In this document: positions 14,955-24,419 of the stretch, in pieces
How the letters are laid out: every line of letters starts with the position of its first letter
Numbering within the stretch: position 1 is the first letter of the stretch
Assembly (NCBI GenBank): GCA_017466325.1
Contig: JAFTUK010000037.1
Span: forward strand, 1-64,000
DNA: 64,000 nucleotides
Reading direction: 5' to 3'
Source of the DNA: Bacteroidaceae bacterium
GTDB lineage: Bacteria; Bacteroidota; Bacteroidia; Bacteroidales; Bacteroidaceae
Position numbers and translations under genes: made by a program
The notes under the pieces: model-generated
Seen by the model: the letters and a program-made list of their open reading frames with translations, nothing else
Told to the model about the DNA's origin: nothing
Databases searched by the model: none

Positions 14955-15455
14955 TCAAAAGAATATTAGTTGGTATAGGATTGCATCGGCATAATTTCCT
15001 TCATGGCAGAGCCATTGTGGCAATATGGCCGTTTCCTTGAATGAGGAGTGCAGGAACAGATTGCGTGCCCGTACGTTGTCCGATGCCACTATGGCATAAA
15101 GTTGGTGCAGTCCCTGTTGCCGGGCATACTGGGAAGCCTCCACCATGGCCTCGCGCGCTATGCCGCGACCTTGTGCTTCGGGCAAGAGCGCTATTCCCAC
15201 CTGTGCACGACGGTGTGAGGTATCCAGGTCGGTAATGTCCAGAAAACCGCATGGTGTGCCAGTAGAGGCGTCCATTATGGTCATGCGCACCTGAGAATCG
15301 CGGAACAGGTCTCCCCTGCTCTCCTCTATATACCGCCTTAGGGCATAACGGGAAAGGGGTACAGTGGTGGAACTGTACCTGCACACCAACGGGTCGTTCT
15401 CCACGATGTACATCAGATCCAGGTCCTCGGGTTCTATGGCGCGCAGATATCTCAT
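14955..15455 (-). CDS. GNAT-family N-acetyltransferase
   Basis: A 166-residue GNAT protein. The acetyl-CoA loop is seen in VGIALLPEAQGRGIAREAM (the Q/RxxGxA pattern) and the fold continues with VASDNVRARNLFLHSSF, as in RimJ/RimL-like or SpeG-like enzymes. The open frame reaches 15539 but the ATG at 15455 (MRYLRAIEPEDLDL) overlaps the stop of the preceding membrane protein gene as ATGA and starts right at the domain. Substrate unknown. Confidence 0.88.
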   Translation of the reverse strand: MRYLRAIEPEDLDLMYIVENDPLVCRYSSTTVPLSRYALRRYIEESRGDLFRDSQVRMTIMDASTGTPCGFLDITDLDTSHRRAQVGIALLPEAQGRGIAREAMVEASQYARQQGLHQLYAIVASDNVRARNLFLHSSFKETAILPQWLCHEGNYADAILYQLIFF

Positions 15456-15826
15456 TCTCTGTCTTTCTGCTTGTTTGTAGCACGTGAAACGACCTTGTAT
15501 CTTATCAAGTACACAACCGCTATCATGGGCAAAAGCCAAAGGAGATTGTCACTGCCTGGGGTACACAGGTTCATGTAGTAGTCAATTACCACCCACAGGG
15601 CAGAGATGGCCAGAAGTACAAGTTGCGACATGAGCCTTTCCTTCAATATCGTGAAGGCCGATACCATCGATCCAAGGGAGAACAATACTACTAACATGCG
15701 GAAGACGTAAAGCACGTTGGCATTCAGTTGCACTTCCAAGCCCTTGCCGGCATTAATCTCGAAGGGGATACACATCAGCATTACCCATACGGGGAGGGCA
15801 AAATAAAGTATCTTCAGGTTCTTCAT
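15452..15826 (-). CDS. Small four-span membrane protein
   Basis: A 124-residue protein with four hydrophobic segments (about 5-22, 37-58, 66-85, 93-111) and a basic cytoplasmic tail (NKQKDRE). Related small proteins follow recR in other Bacteroidales as I recall, but I know no function. It overlaps the GNAT gene by 4 bp and follows recR after 34 bp. Confidence 0.75.
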   Translation of the reverse strand: MKNLKILYFALPVWVMLMCIPFEINAGKGLEVQLNANVLYVFRMLVVLFSLGSMVSAFTILKERLMSQLVLLAISALWVVIDYYMNLCTPGSDNLLWLLPMIAVVYLIRYKVVSRATNKQKDRE

Positions 15827-15860
15827 AATCTATATAAATTATCGTTTGGCGAACAGGGGG

Positions 15861-16523
15861 CTACACGGAGAATGGGGTTCGTCCTGCCAGAGCACGTCCC
15901 AGGGTAGCCTCGTCGGTATGCTGAAGTTCGTCGTTCTGTGCCACTCCTCGTGCAATAACCGTGATTCGGGGCAAAGAGATGGTCACATCGTCAGAGTCAC
16001 CATTACCTGAACTATTACTTTGTGTCAACTGGGAAAGACGTCTGTATATGAAGTAATTGGTAGTATCACCTTCCATCGTAGGACTCAGTGCAAGGATTAC
16101 CTCCCTGATGCCTCCTGCTGCTACTCTTTCCACCAGGCTCTGTATGTGCAGATTGCTGGGACCTATGCCATCCATGGGGCTAATCACACCGCCCAGGACA
16201 TGGTAAAGACCACGGTAAAGGCCGGTGGATTCTATGGCCATGACGTCCTGTATGTTCTCCACCACACAAAGTGTGGAGGCATCACGCTTGGGGTTGGCGC
16301 ATATCTCGCATATATCGGTGTCGGAGATGTTGTGACACATGCGGCAATACTTCACCTCGTTGCGAAGGACGGAGAGTGCCTCGGTCAGTGTGGACGTGAC
16401 ACGTGCATCCTGACGCAGGAGGTGCAGAACCAGACGCAAAGCAGTCTTGCGGCCTATGCCGGGCAGACAGGAAACCTCGTCTACAGCCCTTTGCAGAAGA
16501 TGTGAGGAGAAGTTCTGCGTCAT
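15861..16523 (-). CDS. recR: Recombination mediator RecR
   Basis: A 220-residue RecR, which works with RecO (and RecF) to load RecA on single-stranded DNA. The helix-hairpin-helix ([17 protein letters not shown]) is at 20-36, the CxxC...CxxC zinc finger (CRMCHN...CEIC) at 60-76, and a Toprim domain ([12 protein letters not shown]) follows. A short insertion [10 protein letters not shown] near residue 170 replaces the loop found in most RecR proteins. The ATG overlaps the hisB stop as ATGA, so recR is translationally coupled to histidine synthesis genes. Confidence 0.96.
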   Translation of the reverse strand: MTQNFSSHLLQRAVDEVSCLPGIGRKTALRLVLHLLRQDARVTSTLTEALSVLRNEVKYCRMCHNISDTDICEICANPKRDASTLCVVENIQDVMAIESTGLYRGLYHVLGGVISPMDGIGPSNLHIQSLVERVAAGGIREVILALSPTMEGDTTNYFIYRRLSQLTQSNSSGNGDSDDVTISLPRITVIARGVAQNDELQHTDEATLGRALAGRTPFSV

Positions 16524-17590
16524 AACGTACCCTTGCTCGACGGCAGGTTAAAATGTTCGATATCTCTCTTCACGGCCATCTTCACGGCACGTGCAAATGC
16601 CTTGAAGATACCTTCTATCTTGTGGTGCTCGTTGGCTCCTTCTGCCTTGATGTTCAGATTCATGCGCGCACTGTCCGAGAGGCTTTTGAAGAAGTGCAGG
16701 AACATTTCCGTGGGCATCTCCCCCACCTTCTCCCTCTTGAACTCTGCATCCCACACCAGCCAAGGGCGTCCGCCAAAGTCCAGGCTCACCTGGCACAGGC
16801 AATCGTCCATGGGCAGGCTGTATCCATATCGTTCTATGCCGCGCTTGTCGCCAAGGGCCTTGGCAAGGCATTCGCCCAGGGCAAGGGCAGTGTCCTCTAT
16901 AGTATGGTGTTCGTCTACGTGCAGGTCACCACGGCATGTTATGTCGAGGTCTATGTTGCCATGGCGTGCAATCTGCTCGAGCATGTGGTCGAAGAAACCA
17001 AGACCGGTGCTGATGTTGCTTTTTCCGTTCCCGTCAAGGCCGACGCATACGTTTATGTCCGTTTCGTGGGTCTTGCGGCATACGGATGCCCTACGGTCTC
17101 CGGCAAAGAGGATTTCCGCTATACGCTTCCAATCCATATCCTCGCCTATTATCAGACTTTGACAACCAAGGTTCACGGCCAGTTGGGCATCCGTCTGACG
17201 GTCGCCTATCACATAGGAGTTGGCCATATCTACGTCCGGATTCTCCATGTATGATGTGAGCATGGCGGTACCAGGTTTGCGCGTAGGCAGATTCTCATGC
17301 GGGAAGGAGCGGTCTATGTGCTGGGCATCAAACTCGATACCTTCGCCCTTCAGTATGTCGAGCATCAGGTTGTGTGTAGGCCAGAAGTCATCCTCTGGAT
17401 ATGAATCCGTACCGAGACCGTCCTGGTTGCTTACAAGTACAAGCCTGTAGTCGGTATGACGGACAAGAAACGACAAAGCCCCTATTGCTCCGGGCATGAA
17501 CTCGAACTTGGCATAGGAGTCTATCTGCTCGTCCTCAGGCTCTCGCAGGATAGTTCCGTCGCGATCTATGAATAGTATTCTCTGTTTCAT
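16520..17590 (-). CDS. hisB: Bifunctional histidinol-phosphatase / imidazoleglycerol-phosphate dehydratase
   Basis: A 356-residue fusion enzyme. Residues 1-165 form a HAD phosphatase with FIDRDGT (Asp9 and Asp11 catalytic), acting on histidinol phosphate; residues 170-356 form the dehydratase with HxxxE metal motifs ([42 protein letters not shown]). It carries out the sixth and eighth steps of histidine synthesis. The fused form is typical of Bacteroidetes and enterobacteria. It begins 3 bp after hisC. Confidence 0.97.
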   Translation of the reverse strand: MKQRILFIDRDGTILREPEDEQIDSYAKFEFMPGAIGALSFLVRHTDYRLVLVSNQDGLGTDSYPEDDFWPTHNLMLDILKGEGIEFDAQHIDRSFPHENLPTRKPGTAMLTSYMENPDVDMANSYVIGDRQTDAQLAVNLGCQSLIIGEDMDWKRIAEILFAGDRRASVCRKTHETDINVCVGLDGNGKSNISTGLGFFDHMLEQIARHGNIDLDITCRGDLHVDEHHTIEDTALALGECLAKALGDKRGIERYGYSLPMDDCLCQVSLDFGGRPWLVWDAEFKREKVGEMPTEMFLHFFKSLSDSARMNLNIKAEGANEHHKIEGIFKAFARAVKMAVKRDIEHFNLPSSKGTL

Positions 17591-17593
17591 GTC

Positions 17594-18628
17594 TTATCTC
17601 TTGTAACTTCTCAGCGCACCCAGCAACTCATTGTTCTCCTCCTTAGAGCCGATGGTTATGCGCAGGGCATTCTGGCAGAGGGTGACACGGTTGCGGTTAC
17701 GCACTATGATGCCCTTGTCCACCAGATACCGGTATATGGCATCGGCATCCGTTACCTTCACCAGCAGGAAGTTTGCCGCCGAGGGATAAACCTGCTTCAC
17801 CATGGGCAGTTCCATGAGGCACGGTATCATGTGCTTGCGCTCGTGGCGTACTTCGTTTACCCAACGGTCAATCTTCAGCATGTCGGAAAGTAGTTCGCGT
17901 GCCTTCTCCTGTGTGAGCATATTCACGTTGTAGGGATACTTCACCTTGTTGAACAAGGCTATTATCTCCTCCGAGGCAAAGGCCATGCCCAGACGTATGC
18001 CTGCCGAAGCCCAGGCCTTGGAAAATGTGTTCAGCACTATCATCCTGGGGAAATGCTCCAAATAGGAGCGCATTGGCTTTAGATCGGAGAAGTCGCCGTA
18101 TGCCTCGTCCACCACCACAATTCCCTTGAACTCGGAAAGGAGTTTCTGCATCTCCCTGCGGTCCATATCGTTGCCGGTGGGGTTGTTGGGAGAGCATATC
18201 CACACCACCTTTGTGTGCTCGTCGCAGGCCTGAAGCAAAGCATCGGCAGACATGGCGTAATTATCAGACAGGCAGACTGTTCTATACTCAACATCGTTGA
18301 TGTCTGCACACACTTTGTACATGCCGTATGTAGGTTCTATGGCCACTACGTTGTCTACCCTCGGTTCGCAGAAGATGCGGTACACAAGGTCTATCGCCTC
18401 GTCGCTGCCGTTGCCCAGGAATATCTTTCCCGAAGGTACTCCCTTGATGGTGGAGATATCCTTCTTGAGTGACTCTTGCAAGGGATCGGGATAACGGTTG
18501 TACGGGGCATTGTATGCACTCTCGTTGGCATCCAGGAAGACGTGTGCATCGCGCCCCTTGAACTCATCCCTGGCACAGGAATATGGCTTCAGTGCCTGTA
18601 TGTTCTTTCTTACCAGATTCTCTAACAT
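17594..18628 (-). CDS. hisC: Histidinol-phosphate aminotransferase
   Basis: A 344-residue class I/II aminotransferase that converts imidazole acetol phosphate to histidinol phosphate with pyridoxal phosphate. SPNNPTGN marks the cofactor-binding turn and [14 protein letters not shown] carries the Schiff-base lysine. An in-frame TTG one codon upstream (18631) is possible, but the ATG at 18628 is preferred. It lies 67 bp after hisD. Confidence 0.96.
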   Translation of the reverse strand: MLENLVRKNIQALKPYSCARDEFKGRDAHVFLDANESAYNAPYNRYPDPLQESLKKDISTIKGVPSGKIFLGNGSDEAIDLVYRIFCEPRVDNVVAIEPTYGMYKVCADINDVEYRTVCLSDNYAMSADALLQACDEHTKVVWICSPNNPTGNDMDRREMQKLLSEFKGIVVVDEAYGDFSDLKPMRSYLEHFPRMIVLNTFSKAWASAGIRLGMAFASEEIIALFNKVKYPYNVNMLTQEKARELLSDMLKIDRWVNEVRHERKHMIPCLMELPMVKQVYPSAANFLLVKVTDADAIYRYLVDKGIIVRNRNRVTLCQNALRITIGSKEENNELLGALRSYKR

Positions 18629-18695
18629 CAACTCGTTGCTTATATGTAGTATTATTGTTGATAATTGTGTTTGCGGTGGTGCTTCTTCAGAGGGA

Positions 18696-19979
18696 CTACC
18701 TGTTCTTCATTCTCAGTGTCATGGCATTGCGGTGGGCATCCAGGCTTTCCGCCTCGGCCATTACCTCCACGGCGCGTCCTATGCTGTCTATGCCCTCGCG
18801 GGTAAGGTGCTGGAAAGTTATCTTTCGGCAGAAACTGTCCAGATTCACACCGCTATATGCCTTGGCGTATCCGCTTGTGGGCAAGGTATGATTGGTGCCC
18901 GAAGCATAGTCTCCGGCACTCTCGCAACTATAATGTCCAAGGAACACGCTACCGGCATTCACCACCCTGTCAGCCCAATCAAGAGCCGTATTCATGGCCA
19001 GGATGAGATGCTCTGGGGCATACTGGTTACAGATTTCAAACGCCTCTTCCATATCGTGAAGCACCACTATGCGGCTATGACCCAGGGAAGAACTTGCCAT
19101 CTCCTTGCGGGGCAAGGCTTCCAGTTGCTTCTCAACCTCGGCAAGGACGGCACGTGCCACATCCTCGTTGTCGGTGAAAAGTATGCTTTGCGAGTCCATG
19201 CCGTGCTCTGCCTGACTGAGCATGTCGGCGGCAACATATTCGGGGTGACAGGTCTTGTCTGCCACTATGGCCACTTCAGAGGGACCGGCAGGCATGTCAA
19301 TGGCCACATCGGTCATGCTTACCTGCTGCTTGGCACAGGTGACATACTGGTTGCCGGGACCGAATATCTTGCTCACCTTGGGTACTGTTTCCGTGCCATA
19401 CGCCATTGCGCCGATGGCCTGCACGCCTCCGCACTTGTATATGCGGTTCACTCCGGCCACCTTGGCGGCATAGAGTATGGCTGGATGCAGTTTGCCTTGG
19501 GGCGAAGGAGGCGAGCACAGCACTATGTCGGTACAACCTGCTATCTTTGCCGGAGTGGCAAGCATCAGCACGGTGCTGAACAGGGGGGCTGTGCCTCCGG
19601 GTATGTAAAGTCCCACCTTCTCTATGGCCACAGACTTCTGCCAGCAATACACGCCCGGGGCAGTTTCCACACAGACGGGCTGCATGCGCTGGGCCTTGTG
19701 GAAACGGTGTATGTTGGCATGGGCAAGATTGATGGATTGCTTCAGTTCCTCGCTTACAAGTGCCTCTGCTTCTTGCAGTTCCTCTTCGGTAACGGCCAGC
19801 GAGGAAAGTTCTGCCTTGTCAAACTTGGCCTCATAGCGCAGTACGGCATTGTCTCCCTCCATGCGCACATCATTGAGCACGGAGGCTACGGTTGCGCCCA
19901 AATCGGCGGCATCCTTGTGCGGACGGCTGAGCAATGCCTGGTAGTCTTCCTTTCCGGGGTGTAGGATAACCTGTATCAT
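18696..19979 (-). CDS. hisD: Histidinol dehydrogenase
   Basis: A 427-residue zinc enzyme that oxidises histidinol to histidine in two NAD-dependent steps. [30 protein letters not shown] and the C-terminal [15 protein letters not shown] are family signatures, with the conserved Glu-His pair in YAPEHLIL. Length is standard. It follows hisG after 67 bp. Confidence 0.97.
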   Translation of the reverse strand: MIQVILHPGKEDYQALLSRPHKDAADLGATVASVLNDVRMEGDNAVLRYEAKFDKAELSSLAVTEEELQEAEALVSEELKQSINLAHANIHRFHKAQRMQPVCVETAPGVYCWQKSVAIEKVGLYIPGGTAPLFSTVLMLATPAKIAGCTDIVLCSPPSPQGKLHPAILYAAKVAGVNRIYKCGGVQAIGAMAYGTETVPKVSKIFGPGNQYVTCAKQQVSMTDVAIDMPAGPSEVAIVADKTCHPEYVAADMLSQAEHGMDSQSILFTDNEDVARAVLAEVEKQLEALPRKEMASSSLGHSRIVVLHDMEEAFEICNQYAPEHLILAMNTALDWADRVVNAGSVFLGHYSCESAGDYASGTNHTLPTSGYAKAYSGVNLDSFCRKITFQHLTREGIDSIGRAVEVMAEAESLDAHRNAMTLRMKNR

Positions 19980-20046
19980 TGTTGGTCAAGTGTTTTGTCG
20001 GAGTAGTCGGAATATTCCGATTAATCTGAGTTTTCCGAAATCTTTT

Positions 20047-20898
20047 CTAAAGTATCATCTTTTCAATGGGCATGACCAGTATGCCTTGGGCACCCAGTTC
20101 CTTCAGACGAGAGATAATCTCCCAGAAGCACTTCTCGTCCACCACGGTGTGTATGCTGCTCCATCCTTCGGTAGCCAGCGGCATGATGGTGGGAGACTTG
20201 GCACCGGGCAACACGGCCACAACATCCTGCACCTTGTCGGTGGGCACGTTCATCAGCACGTACTTCTTGTTCTCGGCAGCCTTCACGGCCTCTATGCGGA
20301 AGAGCAGTTCTTCCAGTATGGCACGCTTGCGGGGAGACAGGTTGCGGTTGCCGATGAGCAGGGCTTCGCTCTTCATCACAACTTCCACCTCTGCCAGATT
20401 GTTGCTCACAAGGGTACTGCCGCTGCTTACTATGTCGAATATGGCATCGCTCAGACCAATGCCCGGACTTATCTCTACCGAACCGGTGATTACATGTATG
20501 TCGGCGTTTATATGGTTTTCGTGCAGGAAACGGCGCAGGATATTCGGATATGAGGTGGCTATCTTCTTGCCTTCGAACCAACCAATGCCCGTGTATTTTA
20601 CTGCCTTGGGAATGGCCAAAGACATGCGGCACTTTGAGAAGCCCAGCGGGCGGATAATCTCGGCCTGTTCCTGGCGTTCCTCATACTCGTTTTTGCCTAC
20701 AATACCCAGATCCGTCACACCGGTAGCCACACACTGTGGAATATCATCGTCGCGAAGGTACAATACCTCTATGGGGAAATCAGCACTCTGAACCAGCAAC
20801 GTGCGCTTGCTTGTACTGACCTTTATGCCGGCTTCTGCCAGCAACGACATTGTGTCCTCGAAGAGCCTTCCTTTAGATTGAACTGCAATTCTCAACAT
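20047..20898 (-). CDS. hisG: ATP phosphoribosyltransferase, long form
   Basis: A 283-residue HisG that joins ATP and PRPP in the first, feedback-regulated step of histidine synthesis. It opens with LRIAVQSKGRLFEDTM, and DAIFDIVSSGSTLVSNNL is the PRPP-binding loop. The extra C-terminal 75 residues make the long, histidine-sensitive hexameric form, so HisZ is not needed. First gene of the operon; hisH, hisA, hisF and hisIE are not in this window. Confidence 0.97.
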   Translation of the reverse strand: MLRIAVQSKGRLFEDTMSLLAEAGIKVSTSKRTLLVQSADFPIEVLYLRDDDIPQCVATGVTDLGIVGKNEYEERQEQAEIIRPLGFSKCRMSLAIPKAVKYTGIGWFEGKKIATSYPNILRRFLHENHINADIHVITGSVEISPGIGLSDAIFDIVSSGSTLVSNNLAEVEVVMKSEALLIGNRNLSPRKRAILEELLFRIEAVKAAENKKYVLMNVPTDKVQDVVAVLPGAKSPTIMPLATEGWSSIHTVVDEKCFWEIISRLKELGAQGILVMPIEKMIL

Positions 20899-20941
20899 TC
20901 TATACGTTCATTTTATTTGTATGTTCACTTAACTTAGGTTG

Positions 20942-20949
20942 CAAAGGTA
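20942..20949 (-). promoter_or_regulatory. -7 element of the his operon
   Basis: On the minus strand TACCTTTG, 43 bp upstream of the hisG ATG. The leader is too short for a peptide attenuator or T-box and I see neither. Confidence 0.55.
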
Positions 20950-21012
20950 CATAATTTTCCTTTAATCCCTACATTTTATCATCTATTATTCGGAAATGCT
21001 GATAAAAAAGCC

Positions 21013-21020
21013 TAACTTCG
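21013..21020 (+). promoter_or_regulatory. Probable -7 element of udk
   Basis: TAACTTCG, one base from TAnnTTTG, 35 bp before the udk ATG in the divergent hisG-udk gap. Confidence 0.4.
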
Positions 21021-21055
21021 TGGCCGTAAACTAACACATCAAAACATTTCCACTA

Positions 21056-21667
21056 ATGTATATAATAGGTATAGCCGGCGGCACCGGCAGTGGCAAAACC
21101 ACCGTGGTGAAGAAGATCATGAAAGCGCTCGAGGGCGAGAATGTGGCGGTTATCCCACAGGATTCCTACTACAACGACAACACTCATCTGACGATGGAGG
21201 AACGCCGTAAAATCAACTACGACCATCCTGATGCCTTCGACTGGAATCTTCTGTGCCAACAACTTCACGAACTCCGCCAGGGCAAGGCCATCGAACAACC
21301 AACCTACGACTACATCACATCAAATCGCATGAAGGAAACCATACATGTAGAGCCGTGCGAGGTGATTATCATCGAGGGTATAATGGCTCTTTATCGGAAA
21401 GATTTGCGCGACTTGATGGACCTGAAAATCTACGTGGACACCGACTCGGACGTGCGCCTTATCCGCAACATCCTGCGCGACACCGTGGAACGCGGGCGCA
21501 CCACACAGATGGTAATCGACCGCTACCTGGAGGTACTCAAACCCATGCACGAAGAGTTCATCGAGCCTACCAAGCGCTATGCGGACCTCATCATCCCCGA
21601 AGGTGGCGCCAACCGTCAGGCCATAGACATCATGGAAACATACATACGCCATCGCCTGAAACCATAA
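21056..21667 (+). CDS. udk: Uridine kinase
   Basis: A 203-residue P-loop kinase of the uridine-cytidine kinase family, a pyrimidine salvage enzyme that phosphorylates uridine and cytidine. GGTGSGKT at 8-15 is the Walker A loop; [16 protein letters not shown] and [14 protein letters not shown] give the nucleoside and magnesium sites. Length is normal. The hydrolase gene follows after 6 bp, so the two share a transcript. Confidence 0.95.
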   Translation: MYIIGIAGGTGSGKTTVVKKIMKALEGENVAVIPQDSYYNDNTHLTMEERRKINYDHPDAFDWNLLCQQLHELRQGKAIEQPTYDYITSNRMKETIHVEPCEVIIIEGIMALYRKDLRDLMDLKIYVDTDSDVRLIRNILRDTVERGRTTQMVIDRYLEVLKPMHEEFIEPTKRYADLIIPEGGANRQAIDIMETYIRHRLKP

Positions 21668-21673
21668 GTACTG

Positions 21674-23407
21674 ATGAAAAGGACCATCCAAATACTGCTG
21701 GCATGCATCGTTTGCATTGCCCTTCACGCCCAAGAGCGCGAACCGATATGGAAGAAGAAACAGATGCCCTACCCTCAGGAGCATCAGATAGCGGCCATGA
21801 CGGACGAGACAAGCCGAAAAGGTTTCAAGGCCGACAAGAACAGGGTGGCATACATAGAGTGGTTTGAGGCGCCGGCCGAGGATGTGCGCAACGGTGGGTG
21901 CATGATACTGATTTCGGGAGGAAGTTATCAGAACTGTTGTGATGTGGGACTGATAAAGCAATGGAGGGTGAAACTCACCGCCTTGGGCTTCCAATGCGTG
22001 AACTTCGTGTATAGGACCCCACGCCCCATAGGGTTGCCCATATACCAGACAGCATGGGCCGACGGGCAACGGGCCGTGAGAATGGTAAGGCAACAGGCAC
22101 GCGAGCGTGGCTTTGACCCGGAGAAGATAGGCGTCATATCCATGTCGGCAGGTTCGCATCTGGCATTGCTCCTTGCCACCAGTTCGCAGACACCGGCCTA
22201 CAAGCATAGCGACAATACGGATACAATTCCCTGTCACATAAACTGGGCCATAGTGAACGCACCTGCCTATGGCACCACGGATGCCGAAGGTGGCACACCG
22301 GCCACACGGCAGGGTTACGGCACGGACGTGCATCTGAGCCAGGTATTCAAGTTTGACAAGCGCACCTGTCCCATGAGCCTGCACCACGGGGGAAAGGACA
22401 TCTACGCTCCGCAGACCTCCACCCTGGTGTACCGGGAACTGCGCAAGAGGCGCATACCCGCCGAACTGCACCTGTATGCCGACAAGGGGCACGGTGCACA
22501 CGGCTTCGAACGGGGTGTGGAGTTTATGCGGCAGATGGGCTATCTGGGCAAACCCGGCAAGGAGGTTGCACTGATGGAAAGGTATACCAGCGACGATGCC
22601 AGAGCATCGTACACCAAGACGGAAATATGGCCCAAGGACAAGATGCCCGACCTCCTGCAGATGCAATGCACACCATACATGGAATGGCACATGCCAAGGG
22701 AACTGAAGACGAAGGCCATTCAGATAATATATTCGGGAGGCGGATACGGTTTCAACAATCCCGACGACTTCGAGGTTGCACCCGTACGCCGTTACCTGAA
22801 CGAAAAAGGAATGGCCGTGGTGACGCTGAAATACCGCACTCCGCGCCCCACCCCTCCCCTCGCCAAGCACACAACGGCATGGCAGGACCTGCAACGCACC
22901 GTCAGGCTTGTAAGAAGCCAGGCAGAGGCACGCGGTCTTGACCCCGACCGCATAGGCATAATGGGCAGTTCGGCAGGCGGGCACCTGACACTCATGGGAG
23001 TAACCTCCTCCATGCACCAGTCATACTTGCCGATAGACAAGGTGGACAAACTGCCCTGCAACGTGCAATGGGGCATTGGCATATACCCGGCCTATGGACT
23101 GACAGACGGCACGGACGGAGTGAACAAGAATGGCGGCAACGGAGACGAGGACATACTGGTACCTGACTTCTCCTTCGATTTGAAGACCTCGCCCATGCTC
23201 TTCATCCATGGCGATGCCGACCCCATAGGCTCCATGACTTCGGTGAAGGTGTGGGAGAAAATGCTGCAGATGGGCATACAGAGCGAACTGCACACTCTGG
23301 CACTGCGCAACCACTGCTACCAGAGGACAGCATCGCCAGGAACAGGCAGTTACACCTTCATGGACAGAATATGGGAATTCCTGACGGCAAAGGGGTTCAA
23401 CAAGTGA
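21674..23407 (+). CDS. Secreted tandem alpha/beta-hydrolase (two BD-FAE/acetylesterase-like domains)
   Basis: A 577-residue exported protein with a signal peptide (1-19, LHA-Q) and two homologous alpha/beta-hydrolase halves, about 35-300 and 330-575. Both share FVYRTPRP / LKYRTPRP, TAWADGQRAVRMVR / TAWQDLQRTVRLVR and a DP[ED][KR]IG turn. The nucleophile elbow is SMSAGSH in the first half and the more usual GSSAGGH in the second; HHGGKDIYAP / IHGDADPIGS give the acids and GHGAHGF / RNHCYQR the histidines. Such domains are mostly carbohydrate acetyl- or feruloyl-esterases. A fused pair with two active sites is unusual. Confidence 0.82.
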   Translation: MKRTIQILLACIVCIALHAQEREPIWKKKQMPYPQEHQIAAMTDETSRKGFKADKNRVAYIEWFEAPAEDVRNGGCMILISGGSYQNCCDVGLIKQWRVKLTALGFQCVNFVYRTPRPIGLPIYQTAWADGQRAVRMVRQQARERGFDPEKIGVISMSAGSHLALLLATSSQTPAYKHSDNTDTIPCHINWAIVNAPAYGTTDAEGGTPATRQGYGTDVHLSQVFKFDKRTCPMSLHHGGKDIYAPQTSTLVYRELRKRRIPAELHLYADKGHGAHGFERGVEFMRQMGYLGKPGKEVALMERYTSDDARASYTKTEIWPKDKMPDLLQMQCTPYMEWHMPRELKTKAIQIIYSGGGYGFNNPDDFEVAPVRRYLNEKGMAVVTLKYRTPRPTPPLAKHTTAWQDLQRTVRLVRSQAEARGLDPDRIGIMGSSAGGHLTLMGVTSSMHQSYLPIDKVDKLPCNVQWGIGIYPAYGLTDGTDGVNKNGGNGDEDILVPDFSFDLKTSPMLFIHGDADPIGSMTSVKVWEKMLQMGIQSELHTLALRNHCYQRTASPGTGSYTFMDRIWEFLTAKGFNK

Positions 23408-23433
23408 GAACCTATAAATAGTTATCAATTCAT

Positions 23434-23507
23434 GTTCCAGTACTCCTGCGAGAGTATTGCTGTACTCTCACGGGGAAACTGTAGTACTCTCGCAGGAGTA
23501 CTGGAAC
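23434..23507. repeat. Three hairpins with 22-bp period inside a 23-bp inverted repeat (element B)
   Basis: Units start at 23439, 23461 and 23483. Each is a 7-nt arm (AGTACTC or TGTACTC), six bases, a 7-nt arm (GAGTATT, GGAAACT, GAGTACT) and two bases: 22 bp per unit. The loops of units 1 and 3 (CTGCGA and TCGCAG) are complementary, so the ends also form a perfect 23-bp inverted repeat (23434-23456 with 23485-23507). The cluster starts 27 bp after the stop of the double hydrolase and may end its transcript. Confidence 0.8.
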
Positions 23508-23575
23508 GTTATCGGAAACTTTCCTCTTTTTTGAACAGCCCACATCACCTATCGCACAGGAATAATAATATAGAT

Positions 23576-23597
23576 TTAATGCCAAATCGGTCATTGC
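23576..23597 (-). repeat. Copy of dispersed AATGACC-ATTTGG motif
   Basis: On the minus strand reads GCAATGACCGATTTGGCATT. The 355-bp gap 23408-23762 holds this copy, the hairpin cluster before it and the promoter of the next gene; I see no gene in it. Confidence 0.5.
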
Positions 23598-23701
23598 ATA
23601 ATAACTTGTAATTCTCATCAGCCAAATTTATAAAATTCGCAATTGCGGGAGAATACCTCGGTTTTTAGGAGAAATCCTTTTCTATATTGCACTAATCGGC
23701 A

Positions 23702-23709
23702 TATCTTTG
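23702..23709 (+). promoter_or_regulatory. -7 element of the META-domain lipoprotein gene
   Basis: TATCTTTG, 53 bp before the ATG. Only a T-rich stretch stands at the -33 position. Confidence 0.5.
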
Positions 23710-23752
23710 CATCCGGAAACATAATAATATGCATCCGGAAACATAATAATAC
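23709..23752 (+). repeat. Duplicated 22-bp unit in a 5' leader
   Basis: A 22-bp unit beginning GCATCCGGAAACATAATAAT occurs twice in direct tandem (23709-23730, 23731-23752) between promoter and start codon. Recent duplication is likely because only the last base differs. Confidence 0.65.
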
Positions 23753-23762
23753 ATTAATAAAT

Positions 23763-24182
23763 ATGAAAAAGACATTACTCTCAGCCCTCGTGGCATGTAT
23801 GGCATTTTGCAGTTGTACAAATGATAACGGTACGGGAAACACCAATGCAACAGAACCCAACATGATAGGCAAGTGGGACATAGTGGAGGCCAATGGTCTG
23901 AGCACGGACAGTGCAGAGACAAGCCCCTTCATAGAGTTCTGCGACAGCGGTATGGTGAACGGTCATGCTTCTGTAAACACCTTCTTTGGCCAATATACTA
24001 TCAAGGGTGACAGCATCTTCTTCAACCAGATGGGTGCAACCACCATGATGGGACACGACATGGAGGTGGAAACGGCCATACTGACTGCTATTGCCCAATG
24101 CGCTACTTTGGAATTACAGGACTCCTTACTTTGCGCAAAGGACCATGACGGAAATGTGGTCTTGAGCATGAAGCGCAACTGA
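23763..24182 (+). CDS. META-domain (HslJ-like) lipoprotein
   Basis: A 139-residue lipoprotein. The frame is open from 23643, but the promoter and leader repeat place the start at the ATG at 23763, giving a signal peptide with lipobox-like CSC (residues 16-18 region, LVACMAFCSC). The rest is a META domain: MIGKWDIVEANG, then GHASVNTFFGQYTIKGD and GATTMMG. META proteins (HslJ) are small periplasmic or outer-membrane-anchored barrels linked to stress. Monocistronic, with its own terminator. Confidence 0.8.
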   Translation: MKKTLLSALVACMAFCSCTNDNGTGNTNATEPNMIGKWDIVEANGLSTDSAETSPFIEFCDSGMVNGHASVNTFFGQYTIKGDSIFFNQMGATTMMGHDMEVETAILTAIAQCATLELQDSLLCAKDHDGNVVLSMKRN

Positions 24183-24244
24183 TAAGAGCATTACACCAAC
24201 CTTTGCCCCCCCTGTTCATGGCAAAGGCATCACTAAACTCAACT

Positions 24245-24286
24245 CCCAATCTTGCACACACTACATGTGCCGTGTGCAGGATTGGG
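24245..24286 (+). terminator. Terminator after the META lipoprotein gene
   Basis: A 15-bp stem with one G-T pair (24245-24259 with 24272-24286) and 12-nt loop, followed by ATTTGTTTG. Confidence 0.65.
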
Positions 24287-24372
24287 ATTTGTTTGTGCAC
24301 ATTATAAAGACAAAAAGCAGTTTTTAACTTATTTTTTGTTCTAAAGTACAGGAATTAAAGGGCAAAATAGCG

Positions 24373-24380
24373 TATATTTG
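24373..24380 (+). promoter_or_regulatory. -7 element of the kor operon
   Basis: TATATTTG, 39 bp before the first small gene of the kor operon. No TTTG at the normal -33 distance. Confidence 0.55.
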
Positions 24381-24419
24381 CATCAAAATAGATAAACCAG
24401 AGCCGGATTCCTCAGCACT

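Noticed and set aside
20899-21055. T-box or histidine leader peptide before hisG
   Set aside because: The leader of about 35 nt is too short and no run of His codons or T-box sequence is seen.
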